Positions 25,100-36,400 of a stretch of DNA of 64,000 nucleotides are shown here, in pieces. This DNA is from Mycetocola miduiensis (GTDB taxonomy: Bacteria; Actinomycetota; Actinomycetes; Actinomycetales; Microbacteriaceae), in the NCBI RefSeq assembly GCF_900115155.1, contig NZ_FOVM01000009.1, positions 62,001 to 126,000 on the forward strand, in the 5' to 3' direction. The notes beneath the pieces are model-generated. The model saw only the letters and a list, made by a program, of their open reading frames with translations. It did no database searches and was not told where the DNA came from. Made by a program: the position numbers and the translations under genes. Each line of letters opens with the position of its first letter. Within the stretch, counting starts at the first letter, position 1.

Positions 25100-26374
25100 C
25101 TACTGTCTTCGAACCGACCGCTTGAGGTGCCGGGTGGCACCGATGGCACCGAGCACTACTAGGGTACCAGTTCCCAAGAACAGGGCGAGCGGAAGGCTGA
25201 CATACAGCAGGGTGTCGCGCGTCGGGAGGAAAGGATTCGGCGGGCCGGGGGCCGTATCAAGCGGCGGGACCTCAGGGATCGTTCCCGTGTCCTGAGGGAT
25301 TGCTTCGGGCGCGGATGCCGCCTTCCGGTGCTGCGTGATCCAGGCGGCGAGGTCCCCCATTGGATTCTCGTCGACAGTTTTGACATCCGCTGTCACCGCG
25401 GCAACGGCGTTCAGATAGCCGTATCCGTAGATGGCATTCGGAAGGACTTCACCCTGCACCGGACTGGCGGTGCGGATGATGCGGTTGATGACGTTGGCGG
25501 CATCCATGTCCGGGTATCGCGAACGGACGAGGGCCGCGACGCCGGCGACGATCGGGGATGCCCCGCTGGTTCCTGCCCACTGGACGTACCCGCCGTCGGG
25601 TGAGACGCCGACGAGTTCTTCGCTCGGCGCGGCCACCGACAGGGTGATCCCCCTGCTCGACGCGTCGTAGCTCGCCTTGCCTGACGCGTCGACGCCGGCG
25701 ACGACGAGGACGCCGGGGATGGTGGCCGGAGCCCCCACCTCTTCGGTTCCGCTGCCGCGGTTGCCAGCCGCAGCGACGACGATGACGTCGTTGTCGTACG
25801 CGTAGGTGAACGCCTCGTCCCAGCTCTCGGGCCAGTCCTTGGTGTTGGTCGTCAGCGACATATTGATGACATCCGCACCGTTGTCGACGGCGAAATGGAT
25901 CGCATCAGCGATCTGGTCGGCAAATGGAATGGTGGATCCGCTCGAGCCGAAACCCACGGAAATCGAAATGAGGCTGGCCCCGGGCGCTGCGCCGATCACA
26001 CCGGCGCCGTCGCCATTGCCTCGCCCTGCGGCGAGCGATGCGACCCAGCTGCCGTGTGGGTTCTCATCCGCCCCACCCACCGGGGTTCTGCCGTTGGCGC
26101 CGCCGACACCCGAGGCGTCATGGCCGGCGACAACCGCTCCGGCGAACTCCGCGGGGCCGTCGGCGATGCCGGTGTCGATGATCGCGATCGTCGTGCCAGC
26201 GCCGGTGCTGTGCTGCCACGCATCCGCGATGCCATAGTTGGCGAGCCAGTACTGGGCATCACGGACCGGGTCGGCGTGCGCCGGGGTCACCCCGGCCGCG
26301 ACCACCCCGACGACGAAGAGCGTCGCCAGCCCCCCTGCGAAGATCCCCCGGGTCTTCTGCAGCATCGAGCTCAC
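25100..26374 (-). CDS. Secreted, membrane-anchored S8 (subtilisin/mycosin-like) protease
   Basis: A 424-residue serine protease with a signal peptide (cleavage near residue 34, AHA), the catalytic triad D67 (IAIIDTGI), H107 (PHGSWVAS) and S270 (GTSGASP), and the oxyanion N205 (AAGNRG). A Pro-rich stretch is followed by a C-terminal transmembrane helix and a basic tail, the layout of mycosins. No type VII secretion genes are present nearby, so it is not assigned to ESX. It overlaps DUF501 by ATGA (26371-26374). The substrate is unknown. Confidence 0.88.
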   Translation of the reverse strand: MSSMLQKTRGIFAGGLATLFVVGVVAAGVTPAHADPVRDAQYWLANYGIADAWQHSTGAGTTIAIIDTGIADGPAEFAGAVVAGHDASGVGGANGRTPVGGADENPHGSWVASLAAGRGNGDGAGVIGAAPGASLISISVGFGSSGSTIPFADQIADAIHFAVDNGADVINMSLTTNTKDWPESWDEAFTYAYDNDVIVVAAAGNRGSGTEEVGAPATIPGVLVVAGVDASGKASYDASSRGITLSVAAPSEELVGVSPDGGYVQWAGTSGASPIVAGVAALVRSRYPDMDAANVINRIIRTASPVQGEVLPNAIYGYGYLNAVAAVTADVKTVDENPMGDLAAWITQHRKAASAPEAIPQDTGTIPEVPPLDTAPGPPNPFLPTRDTLLYVSLPLALFLGTGTLVVLGAIGATRHLKRSVRRQ

Positions 26375-26919
26375 TCCCCCGCCGGGGTAGCCTCGTCGCG
26401 ATCAGCCTCATCATCGACGTCCACACATGCGCACACGTTCGGGGACCAGTCGGCCCGCTCCAGCGCGCGATCACCGATCGGATTGACTCCAGGGCCTGCC
26501 GCAAGGGCGTGGCCGACGAGAGCGTGGAGGCACTTCACGCGGACAGGCATCCCGCCTGCGGAAATATTCGCAATCTCCGGAACCACCGCGATGCTCTCCC
26601 GATCGGTGAGGTAAGCCTGATGCGCTGATGTGTACGCGGCACGGAGGTCCTCGTCCGCGGCGAGGTCATCGTTGTACTCGTTCATCACCTGCGTGGCTTC
26701 GAGCGTCGACACGGCGGCTGTCGCAGCGGGGTGTGTGAGGTAGTAGAAGGTCGGGAACGGCGTACCGTCATCAAGCCGGGGAGCTGTCGACACGACGGTC
26801 GGCGCCCCGCAGACACAGCGCGCCGCAATCCCGACGACATTGCGGGCTGGTCGTCCCAGTTGGGCGGAGACGGCCCGGATATCGTCGGCCGTCACGGTCT
26901 CGAATGGCGGTGTCGTCAT
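26371..26919 (-). CDS. DUF501 family protein
   Basis: 182 residues with the DUF501 pattern: LGRPARNVVGIAARCVCGAP near the N terminus, the conserved FPTFYYLTHP, and NISAGGMPVRVKCLHALVGHALA with GVNPIGD. Conserved Cys and His residues suggest a metal or cofactor, but the function is unknown. It lies between ftsB and the S8 protease, an order common in Actinobacteria. GATAAT (minus strand 26931-26926) ends 6 nt before the ATG, so it can also start its own leaderless transcript. Confidence 0.85.
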   Translation of the reverse strand: MTTPPFETVTADDIRAVSAQLGRPARNVVGIAARCVCGAPTVVSTAPRLDDGTPFPTFYYLTHPAATAAVSTLEATQVMNEYNDDLAADEDLRAAYTSAHQAYLTDRESIAVVPEIANISAGGMPVRVKCLHALVGHALAAGPGVNPIGDRALERADWSPNVCACVDVDDEADRDEATPAGE

Positions 26920-26936
26920 GCACCCATTATCCCAGC

Positions 26937-27494
26937 TCAGGGAGTGGGCTCCGGCGTGGGTGCCTGAGGAGCAGACGGAGCGGTCGAGACGTCCGTCAGT
27001 CCTGCGGTGACAAGGGAGGCCAGCATCGACTCGGCCCAGTTCACTTTCGTCGCGGTCAGTTCCGTGCTGACCGGAGCCTCATCCTTGCCGAGCAGCGCCG
27101 AATCGACGTCATTCAGGACGATGAAGCTGACTTCGCCGGGGTTGACGTAGAACAGGCGGTCGCGTGCCTGGGTCATCACGTATGTGCTGTCGTTCCAGCG
27201 TTCGCGTTCGACGCTCAGCCGCTCGATCTCGTCTTCACTCTCAGCGACGGATGCTTCCAGTTGCGCGATCTGCTGGCGCTGCTCGATGTACGCCTTGAGG
27301 TTCGGCGCAATGACGACGATCCCGAGCACCAGAAGCGACATCATCAGGAGACCGAAACCCGAGAAACGGATGCCCCTGATCCAGCTTCCCGCCTCAGCTT
27401 CGGGCGCTGGTGTTCCGTTGGGGCCGGCCCATCGCGCTGCTCTGGCCGGTCGCCTTGTCGAGCTCGAGCGGGTGCTTCCTGGTCGTCTGGCCAC
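26937..27494 (-). CDS. ftsB: FtsB/DivIC-family septum formation initiator
   Basis: About 185 residues: a basic, Ser/Arg/Pro-rich cytoplasmic N terminus, one transmembrane helix (FGLLMMSLLVLGIVVIAPNL), a coiled coil (QRQQIAQLEASVAESEDEIERL, described at about residues 74-95) and a C-terminal tail. This is the bitopic divisome protein that links FtsL and FtsQ. GTG 27494 has GAAGAGGAG upstream; an in-frame GTG at 27530 would overlap the eno terminator. It sits downstream of eno as in many Actinobacteria. Confidence 0.83.
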   Translation of the reverse strand: MARRPGSTRSSSTRRPARAARWAGPNGTPAPEAEAGSWIRGIRFSGFGLLMMSLLVLGIVVIAPNLKAYIEQRQQIAQLEASVAESEDEIERLSVERERWNDSTYVMTQARDRLFYVNPGEVSFIVLNDVDSALLGKDEAPVSTELTATKVNWAESMLASLVTAGLTDVSTAPSAPQAPTPEPTP

Positions 27495-27522
27495 GCGCCG
27501 CTCCTCTTCGTTCTCTAGCGGT

Positions 27523-27576
27523 CCAAGCACAACTCCCGGTATGGGTCGATCTTCGACGCATACCGGGAGTTGTTGG
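27523..27576 (-). terminator. Terminator of eno
   Basis: CAACTCCCGGTATG (27530-27543) pairs perfectly with CATACCGGGAGTTG (27559-27572), and CCAA/TTGG extends the stem after a mismatch. The hairpin begins about 6 nt after the eno stop and precedes the ftsB start, so ftsB may depend on read-through. Confidence 0.7.
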
Positions 27577-27581
27577 GACGG

Positions 27582-28997
<1,416 letters not shown>

Positions 28998-29072
28998 TCA
29001 GGAGATCACAGGGTTATCAGGACGCTTTCGCGTGTTCTGTCCTGCTAACCGTGCGATTTCCTGCGAATCGTT

Positions 29073-30356
29073 TCAGCCCAGGGGCTTGAGCTCCAGGTCG
29101 GCCGCGGATGCTGTCGCCGGGGTTACGAACGCGAATGCCGAGAAGCCTTCCGCCGTCACACGGTCGAGGAGGGCCTTGAGGTTCTTGACCCGTTTCTCGA
29201 GCCTTACCCGCTTCCCCGCAGCGATGAGCTCGGATTTGAGCGCAACCAGGGTGGCCGGTGCGACATCCTGCTCGTAAACCAGCACCAGGGAGTCGGTACC
29301 GGCGTCTTCGGCGAGCTCGAGCAGGTCGACGATCCGCTCGAAGCCGATCGAGAACCCCGTCGCCGGCACGTTCTGGCCGAGGAACCGCCCGATCATTCCG
29401 TCATAGCGTCCACCACCACCGAGGGAGTAGCCGAGTTCCGGGTGCTCGATCTCGAAGATGGGGCCGGTGTAGTAGCCCATCCCCCGCACGAGGAACGGGT
29501 CGAAGACCAGTGGCGTCGAGTCGGCCTGGGTCACCGCCGTGCCGATCGTGGCCAGTTCCGCGATGACGGTGTCGTCGACGCCTGCCGGGAGCTGTGACCG
29601 GATCTGCGCTTCGCCGAAGAGCTGGTCGTCAGGTGTCGGACGCGCGAAGAACTCCTCGAGCCGGTTCACGGCTTCGGCGGTCACGTTCCGCTCGCGGAGT
29701 TCAGCGAGAACGCCTGCGGTTCCGATCTTGTCGAGCTTGTCGACGGTGATGAGAACGCCTGGGTGCTCCGCGGGAACGAAACCGAACGCATCCAGCATCC
29801 CGGTGAGCAGGCGCCGGTCGTTGATCCGCACCCGGCACCCGATGAGTCCGAGTGCGGTGAGGGCGGCGGATGTCGCGCTGATCAGCTCGATTTCAGCGAG
29901 GGGTCCTGCCTCACCGATGATGTCGATATCGCACTGCATGAACTGCCGGTAACGGCCCTTCTGCGGGCGCTCCGCTCGCCAGACCGGTGCGATCTGGACG
30001 GCACGGAACACGGGAGGGAGCTCGGCACGGTGGGTCGCATAGAACCGGGCCAGCGGGACGGTCAGGTCGAAGCGGAGCCCCAGGTCGGCGAGCGAGTCTA
30101 GGCTGCCGGATTCGGCGGCGCTGACCGCATCCTCGGGAGTCAGCCCCCGCTTGAGGACGTTGAACGCAAGCTTTTCGTTGTCACCGCCGAGGCCAGAGTG
30201 CAGCCGGGCGTAGTCCTCGACGACGGGTGTTTCGATCTCGTCGAATCCGAAATCGGAGTACACCGCCCGGATGATCCCGAGGGCATGCTCTCGCCTGGCC
30301 TTGTCCCGGGGAAGGAAATCGCGCATACCGCGGGGCGGTGTAACAGGAGAGGCCAT
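29073..30356 (-). CDS. hisS: Histidyl-tRNA synthetase
   Basis: A 427-residue class II synthetase charging tRNA-His. Motif 1 follows PPRGMRDFLP; motif 2 is WRAERPQKGRYRQF; the histidine-binding GMGYYTGPIFEIEHPE and the motif 3 region GGGGRYDGMIGRF and GFSIGFER are present. The C-terminal anticodon domain carries YEQDVAPATLVALKSELIAAGKRV (described, about 350-373). It follows mazG at a spacing of about 50 nt and is probably in the SDR-ALDH-mazG-hisS run. Confidence 0.93.
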   Translation of the reverse strand: MASPVTPPRGMRDFLPRDKARREHALGIIRAVYSDFGFDEIETPVVEDYARLHSGLGGDNEKLAFNVLKRGLTPEDAVSAAESGSLDSLADLGLRFDLTVPLARFYATHRAELPPVFRAVQIAPVWRAERPQKGRYRQFMQCDIDIIGEAGPLAEIELISATSAALTALGLIGCRVRINDRRLLTGMLDAFGFVPAEHPGVLITVDKLDKIGTAGVLAELRERNVTAEAVNRLEEFFARPTPDDQLFGEAQIRSQLPAGVDDTVIAELATIGTAVTQADSTPLVFDPFLVRGMGYYTGPIFEIEHPELGYSLGGGGRYDGMIGRFLGQNVPATGFSIGFERIVDLLELAEDAGTDSLVLVYEQDVAPATLVALKSELIAAGKRVRLEKRVKNLKALLDRVTAEGFSAFAFVTPATASAADLELKPLG

Positions 30357-30381
30357 GGCTCAATTCTGGCATGGGCCCACC

Positions 30382-30411
30382 GGGCGTCCGGTTCAGGGGC
30401 GTCCGGTTCAG
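30382..30411. repeat. 15-bp tandem repeat across the mazG stop codon
   Basis: GGGCGTCCGGTTCAG is present twice (30382-30396 and 30397-30411). The minus-strand stop TGA of mazG (30410-30408) lies in the copy read first, and the second copy repeats the stop downstream, so the protein length is unaffected. Confidence 0.7.
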
Positions 30412-31070
30412 GAGGAGCCAGTCGCGGCTTCCTGGTCGCGGATGCCGTCCTGCAGCTCACGGAGCGCCGAGCGGAGCGCCCTCTCTGCGTCGAGCCCCTG
30501 CGACCGGGCAGCGGCCGAGATGTCGAGCAGGAGCCGCCCGAGTTCGGCTTCGTCTGAGAATTGGGGTTTCGCCTGGCCCTGGCCTGGGCCGAGAAGGCCC
30601 GCGCGCTCTGCTCTGCTGAGCACCTTCTCGGCGAGCGCGAGAGCGGGCATGCTCTGCGGGATGCCGTCGAGTGCGCTCGTCCGTGTGGATTTCTCAGCGG
30701 CTTTGGCGGCGCTCCAGACCCGCCAGACTTCCTCGACGGTGAGAGCGGTCTCGTCGCCGAAGACGTGCGGGTGACGTCGGATCATCTTCTCGTTCGCGGC
30801 CCGGGCGATGTCGTCGAGCGAGAACCGCTCGGCGGGCGTCCGGCGGGCGATCTCGGCGTGGAACACGACCTGGAGCAAGACATCGCCCAGTTCCTCGAGC
30901 ATGACGTCGCGGTCGTCCGCTTCAACGGCGTCGATGAGTTCGTAGCTTTCCTCGATGAGGTAGGTGACCAGCGACGCGTGCGTCATCGTCTGGCTCCACA
31001 CGCAGTTGTCGAGCACCGTGCGCATCGACGCTGCGAGCGCGTCCATGTTCGGTAGGGCCGTGTCGGTCAT
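30408..31070 (-). CDS. mazG: MazG family nucleoside triphosphate pyrophosphohydrolase
   Basis: A 220-residue all-alpha NTP pyrophosphohydrolase that hydrolyses non-canonical or damaged (d)NTPs. The EExxE and ExxD metal-binding helices are visible as YLIEESYELIDAVEADD and EELGDVLLQVVFHAEIA. EKMIRRHPHVFGDE is the typical MazG follow-on motif. Shorter than two-domain E. coli MazG, as usual in Actinobacteria. It begins 4 nt after the ALDH stop and is likely translated from the same mRNA. Confidence 0.9.
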   Translation of the reverse strand: MTDTALPNMDALAASMRTVLDNCVWSQTMTHASLVTYLIEESYELIDAVEADDRDVMLEELGDVLLQVVFHAEIARRTPAERFSLDDIARAANEKMIRRHPHVFGDETALTVEEVWRVWSAAKAAEKSTRTSALDGIPQSMPALALAEKVLSRAERAGLLGPGQGQAKPQFSDEAELGRLLLDISAAARSQGLDAERALRSALRELQDGIRDQEAATGSS

Positions 31071-31074
31071 GGCG

Positions 31075-32487
31075 TCACCGGCGCCTCTTCGCCGTGCGGG
31101 CGACGAAGAGCCGGATGAGGGCCTCGCGCCGGGCTGTGAACGGCGGGTAGATGAGTTTCAGGGTGTCGGGACGGGTGGGTTTGCTGAGCACCGCCTTGTG
31201 GTGGCTGAACGTGTCGATCGAGAATTCCCCGTGGTAGCGGCCCATGCCGCTCTCCCCCACCCCACCGAACGGGAGCCCGGGTACCAGCAGATGAGCTGCG
31301 GGAATGCTCACGCCGAACGCCCCGGAGGATGTGTCGCGGAGGAATCGGCGGACGATCGCCCGCGACTCGGTGAACAGGTAGAGCGCGAGCGGTTTCTCGC
31401 GCGCTGAGATGACCTCGATGGCCTGGTCGACGCCGGATACGTGCACGATTGGGAGGATCGGCCCGAAGATCTCCTCCTGCATCAGCGGCGCGTCCGTCCC
31501 GACACCGTCGACGATGGTCGGGGCGATGTATCGCGTTGCCTTGTCGGTTGTTCCACCGATGTCGGCCCGTACACCGTCGAGCAGCGCGGAAAGGCGGGAG
31601 AACTGGCGGTCGTTGACGATGCGCCCGTAGTCCGGGCTTGCCTGCGGGTCGTCCCCGTACAGCCGGGAGACGGCGTCCTGCAGGTGCGGAAGGAGCCGTC
31701 GTGCAGTTTCCGGCGTCGCGAGGACATAGTCCGGTGCGACACAGGTCTGCCCGGCGTTGAGGAACTTGCCGAAGACCAGGCGGTCCGCGATCTCGGCCGG
31801 GTCGGCATCGTCGTGCACGTAGACCGGTGATTTTCCCCCGAGTTCGAGCGTCACCGGGGTGAGGTGTTCGGCGGCCGCGTGGGCGACGATGCGTCCGACC
31901 CTGGCGTTGCCTGTGAAGAAGATGTGGTCGAACTTCTCGGTGAGCAGCTCGGTGGTTTCATCGACACCGCCCTCGATCACGGCGACTGCTGACCTGTCGA
32001 GGTATTCAGGGATCAGCCGGGCGAGGAGAGCGGATGTCGCCGGCGCGAGTTCGCTCGGTTTCAGGAGAACGGCGTTCCCCGCGGCGAGCGCTCCGGCGAG
32101 CGGAACCAGCGCGAGTTGCACGGGATAGTTCCAGGGCCCGATGACGAGCACCACTCCGAGCGGTTCGCGGACGACACGCGCCGCGGCGGGAGCCACCGAC
32201 AGCGGAACGGACACACGCTTGGGGCGCAGCCAGCGGCGCAGGTGACGGATCGTGTTGTCGATCTCACCGACGACCACGCCGATTTCGCTCATCTGCGACT
32301 CGGTTGGGCTCTTTCCCAGATCTGAGGCGAGAGCATCCTCGAGGGCGGAACCCTGTTCGAGCAGCATCCGCCGCAGGGCCGTCAGTTGCCGCAGCCGCCA
32401 GGTGATGGGCTTGGTGGTTCCCGCTCGGAAGGCATCCCTCGCCGCGGCGACCCGTGTCGCGAACGCAGAGCTGAGCAGATCGGTCAC
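31075..32487 (-). CDS. Aldehyde dehydrogenase family protein
   Basis: A 470-residue NAD(P)-dependent aldehyde dehydrogenase of the class-3 / coniferyl-aldehyde-like branch. The motifs are [35 protein letters not shown] with the catalytic glutamate, and [13 protein letters not shown] with the catalytic cysteine. The C terminus has [19 protein letters not shown]. The GTG start overlaps the SDR stop by GTGA (32484-32487) and GAGGAGG precedes it; the longer frame is not real. Coupled with the SDR, it suggests an alcohol to aldehyde to acid pair on an unknown lipophilic substrate. Confidence 0.88.
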   Translation of the reverse strand: MTDLLSSAFATRVAAARDAFRAGTTKPITWRLRQLTALRRMLLEQGSALEDALASDLGKSPTESQMSEIGVVVGEIDNTIRHLRRWLRPKRVSVPLSVAPAAARVVREPLGVVLVIGPWNYPVQLALVPLAGALAAGNAVLLKPSELAPATSALLARLIPEYLDRSAVAVIEGGVDETTELLTEKFDHIFFTGNARVGRIVAHAAAEHLTPVTLELGGKSPVYVHDDADPAEIADRLVFGKFLNAGQTCVAPDYVLATPETARRLLPHLQDAVSRLYGDDPQASPDYGRIVNDRQFSRLSALLDGVRADIGGTTDKATRYIAPTIVDGVGTDAPLMQEEIFGPILPIVHVSGVDQAIEVISAREKPLALYLFTESRAIVRRFLRDTSSGAFGVSIPAAHLLVPGLPFGGVGESGMGRYHGEFSIDTFSHHKAVLSKPTRPDTLKLIYPPFTARREALIRLFVARTAKRRR

Positions 32488-33359
32488 GAACGTTCCTCCT
32501 CGCGTGTCGGTTCCGCCACCCGCGGGGTCGCAACCCGACCGGTGTACTCGTCCATGCTCGAGTAAACCGAGAAGACGCGGTCGGCGACCACATCCCATGC
32601 GCGCTGCGGAAGCACACCTTTGAGGGTGCTCGCCAGGCCGACGGTCCACGGAGTTCTCCGCATCGGCTTTCCGGCGAGCATGGCCTGCCAGGCGCGAGCG
32701 ACGGCGATGTCGGGCGACAGGACGGGCGTCATCAACGGACCCCTGGCGCCTTCGAACATGCCGGTGGCGACGTACGACGGGCAGAATGTTGTGATTCGAA
32801 CGTGTGCGTTGCCGGAGCGCTCGAGTTCCAGCCGCACCGAGTCGCTCCAGCCGATCAGCGCCCACTTCGACGCTGCGTAAACGCTCATCCGGGGGTTCGA
32901 CAGAGTGCCTGCGGCGGATGCCACGTTAAGGATGCGTTTCTCCCACGGAGCGTCGGAGATCATCGCCGGCAGGAACTCGCGCGTGATGTGCATCGGTGCG
33001 ATCGCGTTGATCCGCATGGTCGGTTCGGTGTCACGTTCGGAGTCGGTGTTCCAGAAATACTCGTTGCCCCGGACGATGCCCGCGTTGTTGATGAGAACGT
33101 CAGGCACCCGCCCCTCGTCGAGCTCGTGTGTGGCGGCGCTCCTCACGTCGTCGAGCTCTGACACGTCGACGACCCGCGTGTGGATGACCGTCCCATAGCC
33201 GGAGAGCGCGCTCGCGGTGGCATCCAGCGTGAGGGCGTCGATGTCCCACAGCGTGACGGACGCCGCCTGTTCCTGGACGGCACGTTGGGCATAGAGACGC
33301 CCCATGCCTGACGCTCCCCCGGTCACCAGGACTCGAGCGTGTGAGACGGTGAATGCCAC
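32484..33359 (-). CDS. Short-chain dehydrogenase/reductase
   Basis: About 291 residues of a classical SDR. The NAD(P) motif is [21 protein letters not shown] is the NNAG motif; the catalytic Ser lies in [10 protein letters not shown] and Tyr/Lys in VYAASK. GTG 33359 is preferred because GGAGG lies 5 nt before it; an ATG at 33371 is also in frame. TAGTGT further upstream is a plausible -10 box. It opens the SDR-ALDH-mazG unit inserted after mfd. The long C-terminal part after the catalytic core may bind a lipid-like substrate. Confidence 0.85.
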   Translation of the reverse strand: MAFTVSHARVLVTGGASGMGRLYAQRAVQEQAASVTLWDIDALTLDATASALSGYGTVIHTRVVDVSELDDVRSAATHELDEGRVPDVLINNAGIVRGNEYFWNTDSERDTEPTMRINAIAPMHITREFLPAMISDAPWEKRILNVASAAGTLSNPRMSVYAASKWALIGWSDSVRLELERSGNAHVRITTFCPSYVATGMFEGARGPLMTPVLSPDIAVARAWQAMLAGKPMRRTPWTVGLASTLKGVLPQRAWDVVADRVFSVYSSMDEYTGRVATPRVAEPTREEERS

Positions 33360-33425
33360 GGGAACCTCCATCGGATGCGGTGGGGTCCCACACTATTCCA
33401 TCGTCCGCGGAGCGAACCTGTGATG

Positions 33426-36400
33426 CTACGAAGCGGCCTGTGCTTCCTTCGGCGGCAGGGGGAAGAGCGCGTCGAGGAACTGACCGACCCATGCGATGAG
33501 GTCCGCGTCGCTGAGCTTCTCGCCGTGCTTCGCGGGCATCGGCACGATCAGCGCGTTCGCCTGCGCGAGGTACTTCCCGCCGGGATACATCCGGCGAAGT
33601 CGTGCCTGCAGCGAGTCCGGGAGGTTTGCGGGCGCGGCTCGCAGGTTCGTCCCCATGGCCACGAGTTCGCTGAGGCCGACCCGCTGGGCTCGTTGGCGCA
33701 GGCGGGAGACCGCGATCAGGTTCTGCACCTGAGCGGGCGGTTCCCCGTAGCGGTCGGTGAGCTCGTCGATGACGAGCCCGATCTGGTCGTCGGCCGCGGC
33801 TGGCCCGGAAGCAGCTGAGAGCTTTTGGTAGGCCTCCAGCCTCAGACGCTCGCTGTCGACATAGTCCTCGGGGATGTGGGCGTCGACGGGCAACTCGAGC
33901 CGCAGTTCGGTCTGGCCTTCGGCAACGTCACCGCGGAAGTCGGCGACGGCCTCGCCGATCATCCGCAGGTACAGGTCGAAGCCGACGCCGGCGATGTGCC
34001 CGGCCTGCTCCCCACCGAGCAGGTTGCCCGCGCCACGGATCTCGAGGTCCTTGAGGGCGACCTGCATTCCGCTGCCGAGTTCATTGTTGGCGGCGATCGT
34101 CGACAACCGGTCGTGGGCGGTCTCGGACAGCGGCTTGTTCTCGTCGTAGAGGAAGTAGGCGTACGCACGCTCGCGGCCGCGGCCGACCCGGCCGCGCAAC
34201 TGGTGAAGTTGGCTGAGCCCGTACTTGTCGGCACGGTCGATGATGATCGTGTTGGCGTTCTGGATGTCGAGTCCGGTCTCGATGATCGTCGTGCAGACGA
34301 GGACGTCGAACTTGCGCTCCCAGAAGTCGACGACGACACGCTCGAGAGTGCTCTCGGACAGCTGACCGTGTGCGACGGCGATCCGGGCCTCCGGCACGAT
34401 CTCGGCGAGCTGGGCGGCGATGCGGTTGATGCTCGACACCCGGTTGTGGACGAAGAAGATCTGCCCTTCACGCAGCAGTTCCCTCCGGATTGCAGCACCG
34501 ACCTGCTTTTCGCTGTATGGGCCGACGAAGCTGAGAATCGGATGCCGTTCCTCGGGTGGCGTGGCGAGGGTCGACATCTCACGGATGCCGGTGACTGCCA
34601 TCTCGAGGGTGCGGGGAATCGGGGTCGCACTCATCGCCAGGATGTCGACGTTGGTCTTGAGCTTCTTGAGCTTGTCCTTGTGCTCAACACCGAATCGCTG
34701 CTCCTCGTCGATGATGACGAGACCGAGGTCTTTGAACGTCATCCCCTCGCTGAGCAGCCGGTGGGTACCGATCACGACATCGATGGTGCCGCGCTCGAGG
34801 CCCTCCTGCGTTTCCTTCGCCTCCTTGGCGGTCTGGAACCGGCTGAGGGCGCGAAGGTGCACGGGGAACCCGGCGAAGCGCTCGGCGAAGGTCTCGAAGT
34901 GCTGCCGGACGAGCAGCGTCGTCGGTACGAGCATGGCGACCTGCTTGCCGTCCTGGACAGCCTTGAACGCCGCTCGGATGGCGACCTCGGTCTTACCGAA
35001 TCCAACGTCACCAGAGAGCAGCCGGTCCATCGGGATCGGCCGTTCCATGTCGGCTTTGACCTCGTCGATCGTAGTGAGCTGGTCGGGGGTCTCGGCGAAG
35101 GGGAAGGCCTCCTCCAGCTCCCTCTGCCACGGGGTGTCCTTGCTGAACGCGAAACCCTTCGACGCCATCCGCGCTGAGTACAGTTTCACAAGCTCGACGG
35201 CGATGTCGCGAACGGCCCTGCGGGCCTTGCCTTTGGCCTGCGCCCAGTCGCTGCCGCCCATCTTCGACAGCGCGGGCGCTTCTCCGCCGACGTAACGGCT
35301 GAGCAGGTCGAGCTGGTCGGTGGGGACGAGCAGCTTGTCGCCCGGGTAGCCCCGCTTGGACGGCGCGTATTCGAGGGTCAGGTACTCACGACGGGTCTTC
35401 GTCGGGTTCCGGCCTCCGCTGGAAACCTCACGCTGGCTGAGCTCCACGAAACGCCCGATCCCGTGGGTCTGGTGGACGACGTAGTCGCCGGCCTTGAGCT
35501 GCAGCGGGTCGACGACGTTCTTACGCCGTGAGGCGAGCTTCTTGACCTGCCGGGAGTCGTAGCCGATGGTGCGGCCGTAGAACTCGTTCTCGCTGATGAG
35601 CGCGAGTTTCGCCTCGGCAAGTTCGAAGCCGCTTTCAGCGGTCCCCTGGAGCAGGTAGGCGATGCCGGGCTCTGGGTCGGCTGGGAACCCGTCCACGACC
35701 CGCGCAGGAACCTCATGCTCGGCGAGGACGTCGCGGGCACGCTCGACCAGGCCGGTGCCGCGTGCGGCGATACCGACGACCCAGCCCTCACGCAGCCGCG
35801 AAGCGACATGCTCAATGGCTCCGTCGACGTTGCCTGAGAAGCTCGGCACCGGGTCGGCGGCGACGCGAACGGTCAGGATTTCGTCCATCTCGCGTTCCTC
35901 GGGCAGCACGTCGTCCGGCCCCTGCTGGAACGTGCTGAATGTCCACCAGGGGTGATCGGCCGCTGGCTCACCCGGGGCGGTGAATTGCGTGGCGGTGCGA
36001 AGGTCTTCCAGTGTGATGAACTCGCCGCTGGCGAGGTCGATCGGCGCCTGTGCTCCTGCGGTCGCCGCATGCCAGGCGGCGGCGAGGAATTCACGGTTGG
36101 TCTCAGACAGGCTGATGGCGCGGGTCGCAACCCGTTCGGGAGACATGACGGCGACTGCCGCACCGGCCGGGAAGTAGTGGCTCACAGACACGAGACGCTC
36201 GAGAAGCGCGGGCGCGAGCGATTCCATCCCTTCGACGGGGATGCCGTTGGCAATTTTCTCGAGCATGCCCGACATGTTCGGGAACTCGTGCTGCATTTCG
36301 GCCGCTCGCTGGCGGACGGCATCATTGAGCAGCAATTCCCGGCTGGGCGGGAGCGAGATGGTGGGCACGGCATCCGGGATCGACCGCTGGTCGGCGACGG

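Noticed and set aside
25100-26374. Type VII secretion (ESX) locus suggested by the mycosin-like protease
   Set aside because: No EccB/C/D/E, WXG100 or PE/PPE-like genes lie nearby; the neighbours are DUF501, ftsB and ndh.
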